Shown here: in pieces, positions 1-7,897 of the stretch
How the letters are laid out: the number at the start of each line of letters is the position of its first letter
Position numbering within the stretch: the stretch's first letter is position 1
NCBI RefSeq assembly: GCF_016864575.1
Contig: NZ_CP044125.1
Span: forward strand, 2,409,001-2,473,000
Reading direction: 5' to 3'
Origin: Rhizobium sp. BG4
GTDB lineage: Bacteria > Pseudomonadota > Alphaproteobacteria > Rhizobiales > Rhizobiaceae
Length of the DNA stretch: 64,000 bases
Translations under genes and position numbers: made by a program
Notes under the pieces: model-generated
Databases searched by the model: none
The model's input: only the letters and a program-made list of their open reading frames with translations
Told to the model about the DNA's origin: nothing

Positions 1-529
1 GCGCCAGCATCACCGATGTCTCTATATCGCCGCCATGGATGTCGATCGCCTTCGCTTCAGGTGAAATGACGCCATCGGGGACGCCGAAGCGGGTCCAGCT
101 GGTGGCGACCGCCAGCATGTTGAAGTGGACGCGCGCCTCGGTCGAGACGATCGCCGTCAGCGGCGAGTTGCCGCCATGGGCGTTGAGGAGCACCAGCTTG
201 CGGATGCCAAGATCGTGCAGCATTCCGGCGATGCCAAGCCAGCGGTGGATGGCCTCGCCATAGGTGAGCGTCTTCGTTCCCTCGATATCCATATGCTCGA
301 CCGAATAGCCGATCGGCTCGGCCGGGAGGAATGTGACCGGCAGGGAAGGGGGGAGTGCTGCCTTGAGGCGCTCGACGATGCCCTCGGCGATCAGGGTGTC
401 AGTATCGAAGGGCAGGTGGGGGCCATGCTGCTCATGTGCGCCAAGTGGTAAGATGGCGATCCAGCGGCTTCTTTCGTCAGGCGTCAGCGACGGATCGTTG
501 TCCGCAAAGTTTAGTGAGGGGACTGTCAT
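1..529 (-). CDS. Creatininase-family amidohydrolase (C-terminus cut by window edge)
   Basis: Reading the minus strand from ATG at 529 gives 176 uninterrupted codons running off the left edge. The protein has the metal-site signature of the creatinine amidohydrolase family: LGAHEQHGPHLP at residues 29-40 (E33, H35), D44 just after it, NAHGGN at 116-121 and HGGDIE at 165-170 (E170). These are the usual metal ligands. Members hydrolyse cyclic amides such as creatinine, or act in other amide/formamide pathways including mycofactocin maturation (MftE), so the substrate cannot be named. The gene is divergent from a MarR regulator with 72 bp between the two starts, which suggests shared control. Nothing looks damaged in the visible part. 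Confidence 0.85.
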   Translation of the reverse strand, partial: MTVPSLNFADNDPSLTPDERSRWIAILPLGAHEQHGPHLPFDTDTLIAEGIVERLKAALPPSLPVTFLPAEPIGYSVEHMDIEGTKTLTYGEAIHRWLGIAGMLHDLGIRKLVLLNAHGGNSPLTAIVSTEARVHFNMLAVATSWTRFGVPDGVISPEAKAIDIHGGDIETSVMLA

Positions 530-590
530 CCGGTTTCAATGCCCCTTGTTTATGACGTGAAGCTGCGCAATGTCATATTGCAGTAAATCA

Positions 591-595
591 AAGGG
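591..595 (+). promoter_or_regulatory. Ribosome binding site deciding the MarR start
   Basis: AAGGG directly abuts an in-frame ATG at 596, too close for initiation there. It sits 6 nt before a second in-frame ATG at 602, which is therefore the preferred start. Confidence 0.5.
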
Positions 596-601
596 ATGGC
601 G

Positions 602-1114
602 ATGGGCAAGAAGAACAAGGACGGCAAGAAGAACAAGTCCAAGAAGAAGGACCAGACCGAATATACGGTCGCCGATCTCTCGCCCGCCCTGACGCAGGCG
701 GCGCGCTCGATGCGCACCGTGCTGTCGCGCAATCTTCTCGAAAGCGGCCTCTATGCCGGACAGGACGGCGTGATCCTGTCGCTTTCCGAAAGCGACGGCA
801 TGACGGCGGGCGGCCTTGCCCAGCGGCTCGGCGTCAAGGCGCCGACGATGACCCGCACGATCGGCCGCATGGAGGCGCAGGGCTTCCTCGAGCGCAAGCC
901 GGATGCCGAAGATGCGCGCCTCACCAAGGTCTATCTGACGGAGCTCGGCCGCGGCAGCGTGCAGGCGATCGAAATGGCCGGATCCTCCTGCGACAAGCTT
1001 GCGACCCTCGATTTCTCCGACAAGGAAATCCGCAATCTCGTTCGTCTGCTGAAAGCGATCGACAGCAATCTCCAGGCCGAGGTGCAGCATTTCGAAGAGC
1101 CGGACGAAAATTAA
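602..1114 (+). CDS. MarR-family transcriptional regulator
   Basis: A 170-residue winged-helix DNA-binding protein. The MarR core is clear: an AGQDGVILSLSE dimer/helix region, the recognition stretch LAQRLGVKAPTMTRTIGRMEAQG, and the wing RKPDAEDARLTKVYLTELG. MarR dimers usually repress nearby genes and release DNA when a small aromatic or other ligand binds. Unusual for the family is the first ~17 residues, which are dominated by lysine and asparagine (KKNKDGKKNKSKKK), a basic tail that could add non-specific DNA contact. It lies 72 bp from the divergent creatininase-family gene, the most likely target along with itself. The ligand is unknown. ATG 602 is preferred over 596 because of ribosome-binding-site spacing. 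Confidence 0.85.
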   Translation: MGKKNKDGKKNKSKKKDQTEYTVADLSPALTQAARSMRTVLSRNLLESGLYAGQDGVILSLSESDGMTAGGLAQRLGVKAPTMTRTIGRMEAQGFLERKPDAEDARLTKVYLTELGRGSVQAIEMAGSSCDKLATLDFSDKEIRNLVRLLKAIDSNLQAEVQHFEEPDEN

Positions 1115-1145
1115 ACCTGGCTGAAATTTAGGTTTGCCTCTCTGC

Positions 1146-1165
1146 GTTTAATCTTTTAATTAAAC
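1146..1165. promoter_or_regulatory. AT-rich perfect inverted repeat upstream of LacI gene
   Basis: GTTTAAT at 1146-1152 and ATTAAAC at 1159-1165 form a perfect 7-bp inverted repeat with a 6-nt spacer. It lies 71 bp before the LacI-family start in an AT-rich patch of otherwise GC-rich DNA. It could be an operator, possibly autoregulatory, or part of the promoter. LacI operators commonly have a central CG, which this lacks, so assignment to that protein is uncertain. Confidence 0.35.
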
Positions 1166-1224
1166 ATTTTAAGGGGCGTCGTCATCCGGTCTCATATCGC
1201 GCTCCACCATCTTGCGCGTTGCCT

Positions 1225-1231
1225 GGGGAGG
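1225..1231 (+). promoter_or_regulatory. Shine-Dalgarno deciding a GTG start for the LacI regulator
   Basis: GGGGAGG ends 4 nt before GTG at 1236. A longer in-frame reading from TTG at 1212 would place this purine block inside the coding sequence and has no comparable site of its own, so GTG 1236 is preferred. Confidence 0.6.
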
Positions 1232-1235
1232 ATGC

Positions 1236-2258
1236 GTGGCTCAAAAGATCAAGCTTTCGACGATTGCCGAAACACTCGGTATTTCAACGGCAACCGTCTC
1301 TCTTGCCCTACGCGACAGCCCGCTCGTGGCTGGCAGCACCCGCGACAAGATCAAGGAACAGGCCCGGGCGCTCGGCTATATCTATAACCGCCGCGCCGCC
1401 AGCCTGCGCACCTCGCGCTCCGGCATCATCGGCGTCGTGGTGCATGACATCATGAACCCGTTCTACGGGGAAATCCTGAAAGCGATCGAGAGCGAACTCG
1501 ACCGCAGCCGCCACACCTTCATTCTGTCGAACCATTACGACTCCGTTGAGAAGCAGCGCACCTTCATCGAGACGCTGCTGCAGCTCGGCGGCGACGGCGT
1601 GATCATGTCGCCGGCAATCGGCACACCGCCCGAGGACCTGCAGCTGACCGAGGATAACGGCATGCCGGCGATCCTCGTTGCGCGTTCGATGGATGTCATG
1701 GACCTGCCGACCTATCGCGGCGATGACAGCTACGGCATCTCGCTTGCCACCAATCACCTGATCGGCCTTGGCCATCGCTCGATCGCGATGATCGGCGGCA
1801 CCGACCAGACCTCGACCGGCCGCGACCGCTACCAGGGCTATGTCAACGCGCTGCGCAAGGCCGGCATCGAGGTCGATCCGAACCTGCGCATTCCTGGGCC
1901 GCGCTCGAAGCAGGGCGGCTTCGAAGCCGCCGTCCACTTCCTGTCTCTGCCGCAGAAACCGACGGCCGCCGTCTGCTGGAACGATCTCGTCGCGATCGGC
2001 CTGATGAACGGTATTTCCCGCGCCGGTCTGGTTCCCGGCCGCGACATATCGGTCACCGGCTATGACGACCTCGAGGAAGCATCGATCGCAACACCTGCAC
2101 TGACCACCGTCTGGAACGGCCAGGCGGAAGTCGGCCGGCTTGCGGCGCGCGCGCTGCTCGATCGCCTTGCCGGCAGCCACGAGCCCGATGGTATTCACCT
2201 GATCAAGCCGGAGATGCGCATCCGTCAGTCGACGAGCCCCGTCAGCTCCCGCTCATAG
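1236..2258 (+). CDS. LacI-family transcriptional regulator
   Basis: A 340-residue repressor-type protein. The N-terminal helix-turn-helix is visible as KLSTIAETLGISTATVSLAL followed by a hinge (RAASLRTSRSG). The rest is a periplasmic-binding-like ligand domain starting IIGVVVHDIMNPFYGEIL and ending with the usual VTGYDDLEEASIATPALTTV segment. Family members bind sugars or other small carbon metabolites and control adjacent catabolic genes. The next gene, 29 bp downstream, is a 2-hydroxyacid dehydrogenase, so the pair is probably cotranscribed and the ligand may be a sugar acid or keto/hydroxy acid; that is inference only. Start chosen at GTG 1236 for its ribosome binding site. Confidence 0.9.
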   Translation: MAQKIKLSTIAETLGISTATVSLALRDSPLVAGSTRDKIKEQARALGYIYNRRAASLRTSRSGIIGVVVHDIMNPFYGEILKAIESELDRSRHTFILSNHYDSVEKQRTFIETLLQLGGDGVIMSPAIGTPPEDLQLTEDNGMPAILVARSMDVMDLPTYRGDDSYGISLATNHLIGLGHRSIAMIGGTDQTSTGRDRYQGYVNALRKAGIEVDPNLRIPGPRSKQGGFEAAVHFLSLPQKPTAAVCWNDLVAIGLMNGISRAGLVPGRDISVTGYDDLEEASIATPALTTVWNGQAEVGRLAARALLDRLAGSHEPDGIHLIKPEMRIRQSTSPVSSRS

Positions 2259-2287
2259 CCCCCAGCCCACAGCCAAGAGGAAAAGCC

Positions 2288-3250
2288 ATGTCCCGCATTG
2301 CCATTCTCGTTCCCGGGAAGATACACGATCGCGTTCCTGCCAGACTGCAGGAGCATTTCGAACTGGTACCGGCGGGGCGTGACGCAAATGGCAAGCTGGC
2401 AATCGATGCCGAAACGGCGAAGCGCATCCGTGGTGTCGCGGTTTCCGGGACGATCAATGCAGCCGATATCGACGGGCTTCCCGCTGTCGAGGTGATCTCG
2501 AGCTTCGGCGTCGGCTATGACGGCGTCGATGTGAAGCATGCGGCCTCGAAGAACGTCATCGTCACCAATACGCCCGATGTGCTGAACGACGAGGTCGCCG
2601 ACACGGCGCTGGCGCTGCTTCTCAACACCGCCCGCGAATTCCCGCGCGCCGAAAACTGGCTGCGCGACGGCAACTGGAAGCCGGGCGTCAATTATCCGCT
2701 TTCGCGCTTTTCGCTTAAGGGACGGCATGTCGGCATGTTCGGTCTTGGCCGCATCGGTCAGGAAATCGCCGCGCGGCTGGAGCCTTTCAAGGTCAAGATC
2801 AGCTACCACACGCGCAGCCGCAACCCGGATGTCGCCTATGACTACTATCCGTCGCTGAAGGAGCTGGCCGCCGCCGTCGATACGCTGATCGCCATCGTTC
2901 CGAAGACGCCGCAGACCCACAAGGTCGTCGATGCCGATATCCTCTCGGCACTCGGATCCGGTGGTATCTTCATCAATGTCGGCCGCGGCTGGAGTGTCGA
3001 CGAGGATGCGCTGATCGCAGCACTGAAGAACGGTGTCATCGGCGCCGCCGGTCTCGATGTCTTCTATGACGAGCCGAATGTGCCTGCCGGTCTGCTTGAC
3101 CTGCCGAACGCCGTGCTGCTGCCGCATCTCGCATCCGGCTCGGTGCCGACGCGCAATGCCATGGCCGATCTGGTCGTGGACAATCTGATCAGCTGGTTCC
3201 AGCAGGGCAAGCCGCTGACGCCAGTGCCGGAAACGCCCGTCAAGGCTTAA
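2288..3250 (+). CDS. D-2-hydroxyacid dehydrogenase (glyoxylate/hydroxypyruvate reductase type)
   Basis: A 320-residue cytosolic NAD(P)H-dependent oxidoreductase that interconverts 2-keto acids and D-2-hydroxy acids. The Rossmann motif GLGRIG is at 152-157. The catalytic trio is present as R233 (NVGRGW), E262 (YDEPNVP) and H280 (LPHLASGS). The length fits the short glyoxylate/hydroxypyruvate/2-ketogluconate reductase branch rather than phosphoglycerate dehydrogenase, which carries extra C-terminal domains. It is preceded by AGAGG and follows the LacI regulator closely. Its stop overlaps by 3 nt the stop of the convergent amidotransferase gene. The exact substrate cannot be read from sequence. 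Confidence 0.88.
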   Translation: MSRIAILVPGKIHDRVPARLQEHFELVPAGRDANGKLAIDAETAKRIRGVAVSGTINAADIDGLPAVEVISSFGVGYDGVDVKHAASKNVIVTNTPDVLNDEVADTALALLLNTAREFPRAENWLRDGNWKPGVNYPLSRFSLKGRHVGMFGLGRIGQEIAARLEPFKVKISYHTRSRNPDVAYDYYPSLKELAAAVDTLIAIVPKTPQTHKVVDADILSALGSGGIFINVGRGWSVDEDALIAALKNGVIGAAGLDVFYDEPNVPAGLLDLPNAVLLPHLASGSVPTRNAMADLVVDNLISWFQQGKPLTPVPETPVKA

Positions 3251-4017
3251 GCGATGGCCCTAGCAGCGGCCTTCTTCGCCACATAATCGCGCACGGCGTC
3301 GCCGAAGGCAGCGAAGATCTGGTTCGAGGCCTTGTCGGTCTCGGCCCAATATTCCGGATGCCACTGGACGCCGACGGCGAAGGCCTTGGCGTCGATGACG
3401 GAAACGGCTTCGACCGTGCCGTCTTCGGCGAGCGCTTCGACCTGCAGACGCGGCGCGGTCTTGGCGATCGCCTGGCGGTGCAGCGAGTTCACCTGTATTT
3501 CGCCGGAGCCGATGATGCCGGCGATGCAGGAGCCTTCCTTGACGAAGACGCTCTGGCGGATGGCGTACATGCCGTCGCGGTCGACGCCTTCGGGTCTGCG
3601 GTGGTCCCAGATGCCCGGCTGTTCCTGGATCTCGCTGGCGAGCGAGCCGCCGAGCGCGACATTGAGCTCCTGGATGCCGCGGCAGATGGCGAGCAATGGG
3701 ATGCCGCGGTCGATGGCGCGGCGGATCAGCGGCAGGCTGGTGGCATCACGCGCCGGATCGAAGGGGCCGTCGCTCTCCCGAGCCTCGACGCCGTAGAGCG
3801 AGGGGTGAACGTTGCTAGCCGAACCGGAGACGAGCACGCCATCGACGCGATCGAGGATAGCGTCGATGTCATAGCCCTTCTCGAAAGCCGGCACGATCAG
3901 CGACATGACTTCGGCGGCATTCAATGCTGCGCGGACATACTGGTGTTGGGCGGCGTGCCAGACGGCGCCATCGAGGGTGCGGATATCGGCGGGAACGGCA
4001 ACGATCGGCTTGGTCAT
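3247..4017 (-). CDS. Gamma-glutamyl-gamma-aminobutyrate hydrolase-like class I glutamine amidotransferase
   Basis: A 256-residue free-standing class I GATase of the PuuD/peptidase C26 group, which hydrolyses gamma-glutamyl amide bonds, for example gamma-Glu-GABA in putrescine breakdown. The nucleophile is C112 in LLAICRGIQELN, and the His/Glu pair is H220 and E222 in VGVQWHPEYW. The N-terminal part has the typical VLVSGSASNVHPSLYG segment. It is convergent with the dehydrogenase upstream in the window and not in an obvious operon; no polyamine genes are visible nearby. PuuD-like function is therefore a family-level call. Confidence 0.88.
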   Translation of the reverse strand: MTKPIVAVPADIRTLDGAVWHAAQHQYVRAALNAAEVMSLIVPAFEKGYDIDAILDRVDGVLVSGSASNVHPSLYGVEARESDGPFDPARDATSLPLIRRAIDRGIPLLAICRGIQELNVALGGSLASEIQEQPGIWDHRRPEGVDRDGMYAIRQSVFVKEGSCIAGIIGSGEIQVNSLHRQAIAKTAPRLQVEALAEDGTVEAVSVIDAKAFAVGVQWHPEYWAETDKASNQIFAAFGDAVRDYVAKKAAARAIA

Positions 4018-4219
4018 GGTCTATCCGGAAAATCTCTTGGTGATCGCTATTTGAGAGCCGAGAACGGCTGCAAAGTCAACTTCTCGGCGCAATGGCTGGC
4101 CAAATTGCGGCAATGGCCTCCGTCCCTCCCGTAAATCGGCTAAACTGCTGATTTTGATGGAAAGCCCGCCTGTGCCGCATTGCTGCCGTGATGCCAAAGT
4201 CTCATAGACTAACGCTTGA

Positions 4220-5416
<1,197 letters not shown>

Positions 5417-5438
5417 GCTTAGAAAGCTACCCGCCAAC

Positions 5439-5469
5439 AAAAAGCCCCGGAGAAATCCGGGGCTTTTTT
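5439..5469. terminator. Bidirectional intrinsic terminator between TRAP genes
   Basis: A 13-bp perfect stem (5439-5451 with 5456-5468) closed by a GAAA tetraloop, flanked by A-runs and T-runs on both sides. It lies 22 nt after the binding-protein stop and just past the stop of the convergent large-permease gene, so it can serve both. Confidence 0.92.
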
Positions 5470-5474
5470 GCTGC

Positions 5475-7013
5475 CTACTTGATGACCGGCGGCTGGCTGA
5501 GGTCGGGCTGCGCCGGCGCTGCCGGGGCGGGGGCTGCCGGCGGCTGGCCGGGCGTGCCGAGCGGCGGCAGGGTGAGGCCTGGGATCTGCGGCGATGCGCC
5601 GCCCGGAGCACCCATCGGCGGCAGACCGAGCTGGCCGCCGAAGCCGGGAACCTCGATCTTGATGGTGTTCGGATCGACCTGTGGACCCTTGTCCAGCCAG
5701 TAGGTGACGGACTGAGGCCAGAAGATGATGATCGCGACGAGGATCAGCTGCATGCCGACCCAAGGTATCGCGCCCATGTAAATGTCCTTCGTCTTCACGT
5801 CGCGGCTGGCGATCGAGCGCAGGTAGAAGAGCGCGAAACCGAAGGGCGGGTGCATGAAGCTCGTCTGCATGTTGACGCAGATCAGAACGCCGAACCAGAT
5901 CAGGTCGATGCCGAGGCTGTGGGCGACGGGTGCCAGCATCGGGATGACGATGAAGGCGATCTCGAAGAAATCGAGGAAGAAGGCGAGGATGAAGATGAAG
6001 ATGTTGACGAAGATCAGGAAGCCGACGGGACCGCCCGGGATGCCCGAGAGCATGTGCTCGATCCAGCGCGAGCCGTCCATGCCCTGGAAGACGAGGCTGA
6101 AGCAGGTCGAGCCGATCAGGATCATCACCACCATGGATGTAATGTGCATGGTCGAGGTCATCGCCTCGCGGATCAGCGGCCAGGTGAGGCGGCGGTGCAG
6201 GGCGGCAAGCGCGATGGCGCCGACGACGCCGAGTGCGCCGGCTTCGGTCGGGGTGGCGAGACCCATGAAGATGGTGCCGAGCACTAGGAAGATCAGCACG
6301 ATCGAGGGGATCATACCCCAGAGGACTGTGGCGAGCAGCTTCCAGTCGAAATCGCCGCGCACTTCCTTCGGCAGCGGCGGCATCGACTTCGGATTGATGA
6401 TCGACAGGATCAGGATATAGCCGACGAAGATCGCCACCTGCAGGATCGATGGACCGATGGCGCCGAGATACATGTCGCCGACGGAGCGGCCGAGCTGGTC
6501 GGCGAGAACGACGAGAACCAGCGACGGCGGGATGACCTGAGTGATCGTGCCGGAGGCGGCGATGACGCCGGTCGCAAGCCGCGGGCTGTAGCCGTAGCGC
6601 AGCATGATCGGCAGCGAGATGACGCCCATGGTGATGACCGAGGCAGCCACCGTTCCGGTGATGGCGCCGAGCACGGCGCCGACGAGGATAACGGCGTAGG
6701 CCAGGCCGCCGGGAATTGCGCCGAACAGCTTGCCGGTGCCCTCAAGCAGGTCTTCCGCCAATCCGCATCGCTCGAGCACGGCGCCCATCAGCGTAAAGAA
6801 GGGGATGGCGAGTAGCAGGTCGTTGGAGACGATGCCGAAGAAGCGCAGCGGCAGGGCCTGCAGGAACACTTCGCCAAAGTGGCCGGTCGCGATGCCGATC
6901 AGGCCGAAGAACAGTCCGACGGCTGCGAGCGAAAAGGCGACAGGGAAGCCATAGAGCATGAAGATGATCATGCCGACGAACATGGCGGGCGGAATAATAC
7001 CGTAATCGAACAC
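5475..7013 (-). CDS. TRAP transporter large permease (DctM type)
   Basis: A 512-residue inner-membrane protein, the ion-coupled translocation subunit of a TRAP uptake system. It opens MFDYGIIPPAMFVGMIIFMLYGFPVAFSL and has around a dozen hydrophobic segments. Typical DctM stretches include GAVLGAITGTVAAS, and ASGTITQVIPPSLVLVVLADQLG. The transmembrane part ends near residue 440. After it comes a proline/glycine/alanine-rich tail of about 70 residues (GFGGQLGLPPMGAPGG, then repeated PP/AP runs), which is not usual for the family. The small permease precedes it by 21 bp on the same strand, so the two are cotranscribed. Confidence 0.92.
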   Translation of the reverse strand: MFDYGIIPPAMFVGMIIFMLYGFPVAFSLAAVGLFFGLIGIATGHFGEVFLQALPLRFFGIVSNDLLLAIPFFTLMGAVLERCGLAEDLLEGTGKLFGAIPGGLAYAVILVGAVLGAITGTVAASVITMGVISLPIMLRYGYSPRLATGVIAASGTITQVIPPSLVLVVLADQLGRSVGDMYLGAIGPSILQVAIFVGYILILSIINPKSMPPLPKEVRGDFDWKLLATVLWGMIPSIVLIFLVLGTIFMGLATPTEAGALGVVGAIALAALHRRLTWPLIREAMTSTMHITSMVVMILIGSTCFSLVFQGMDGSRWIEHMLSGIPGGPVGFLIFVNIFIFILAFFLDFFEIAFIVIPMLAPVAHSLGIDLIWFGVLICVNMQTSFMHPPFGFALFYLRSIASRDVKTKDIYMGAIPWVGMQLILVAIIIFWPQSVTYWLDKGPQVDPNTIKIEVPGFGGQLGLPPMGAPGGASPQIPGLTLPPLGTPGQPPAAPAPAAPAQPDLSQPPVIK

Positions 7014-7034
7014 GTGCTTTCTCCCCCAGTCGTC

Positions 7035-7574
7035 TTATTGCAGCGGCTTTTCGTATTTCGTGTCGATCTGGATATCGCCGACGAGCGCCGCGATCCTCTT
7101 GATCAGCTCCGAAATGCCCTGAAGGGTGAGAAGCGCGAAACCGGCAAACAGCATGAACTTGACCGGCCAGCGGATCAGACCGCCAGCATTGGCCGAGACT
7201 TCGCCCTGCTGGAAGGAGTGCATGAAATAGGGCCAGCAGAGGATCGACAGGAAGATGCAGGCCGGGATCAGGAAGACGATCAGGCCGATTGCGTCGATCC
7301 AGAGCCGGGCGCGATCCGAGACCGATCCGTAGATCAGGTCGACGCGCACATGCTCGTTGTTGCGCAGCGTGTGAGCGGCGCCGAGCACGACGACATAGGC
7401 AAAGAGATACCACTGTATCTCGAGCCAGCCATTCGAGCTGTAATTGAAGGTATAGCGGACGATGGCATTGGCTGCGCTGATCAGGCAGCAGAAGAGCACC
7501 ATGTAGTCTGCAATCTTACCGATAACTTGGCTGAATCGATCGATCAGCCGGCTGACACTCAGCAGAGCCGCCAT
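7035..7574 (-). CDS. TRAP transporter small permease (DctQ type)
   Basis: A 179-residue membrane protein with four predicted helices (around VLFCCLISAANAIVRY, YLFAYVVVLGAAHTL, LIVFLIPACIFLSILCW and FMLFAGFALLTLQG). The segment LRNNEHVRVDLIYGSVSDRAR is characteristic of DctQ. It pairs with the large permease immediately downstream. ATG 7574 is chosen because GGGGAGAGG lies just before it; an upstream ATG at 7586 has no clear ribosome binding site. The binding protein is on the opposite strand beyond the large permease. Confidence 0.88.
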   Translation of the reverse strand: MAALLSVSRLIDRFSQVIGKIADYMVLFCCLISAANAIVRYTFNYSSNGWLEIQWYLFAYVVVLGAAHTLRNNEHVRVDLIYGSVSDRARLWIDAIGLIVFLIPACIFLSILCWPYFMHSFQQGEVSANAGGLIRWPVKFMLFAGFALLTLQGISELIKRIAALVGDIQIDTKYEKPLQ

Positions 7575-7897
7575 TCCTCTCCCCATGTTTGCCTTTACGG
7601 CAAGTTCTCCTCGTTGAAATTTGTGTAAACGAAGGGTTTCTAAAATGAAAGATTAAATGGGCCGTCTAGGAGTTTAGTCGTAGGCCCGGCGCCCGGCGCC
7701 CGCATCCGGCCGTCCCGGCGGCGACAACCTATGAGCGGAATATCAGTCGAAAATAATACATCCCGCGGCTGCGTATAACGCGTCAATATTTTGGATTTCG
7801 TCTCAAAGTTTTAGAAAAACCGGCCAAATACATAGGGTTCATGCAATCAATTTTTAAAAGGTTCTGAGTATCTTGCCCGCGCACAGGGAAAATATGG
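7575..7897. other. Divergent intergenic region, TRAP permeases / GGDEF-EAL gene
   Basis: This 323-bp gap between divergent starts should hold both promoters. It contains a GC-rich patch around 7683-7725 and an AT-rich half from 7740 on. AGGGAA at 7885-7890 is the ribosome binding site of the + strand gene. I see no coding potential and no convincing RNA structure. Confidence 0.6.
7684..7702. repeat. Short tandem 7-mer repeat
   Basis: GCCCGGC is repeated as two full copies plus a partial one (7684-7690, 7691-7697, 7698-7702) in the divergent intergenic region. It could simply reflect high GC. Confidence 0.6.
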
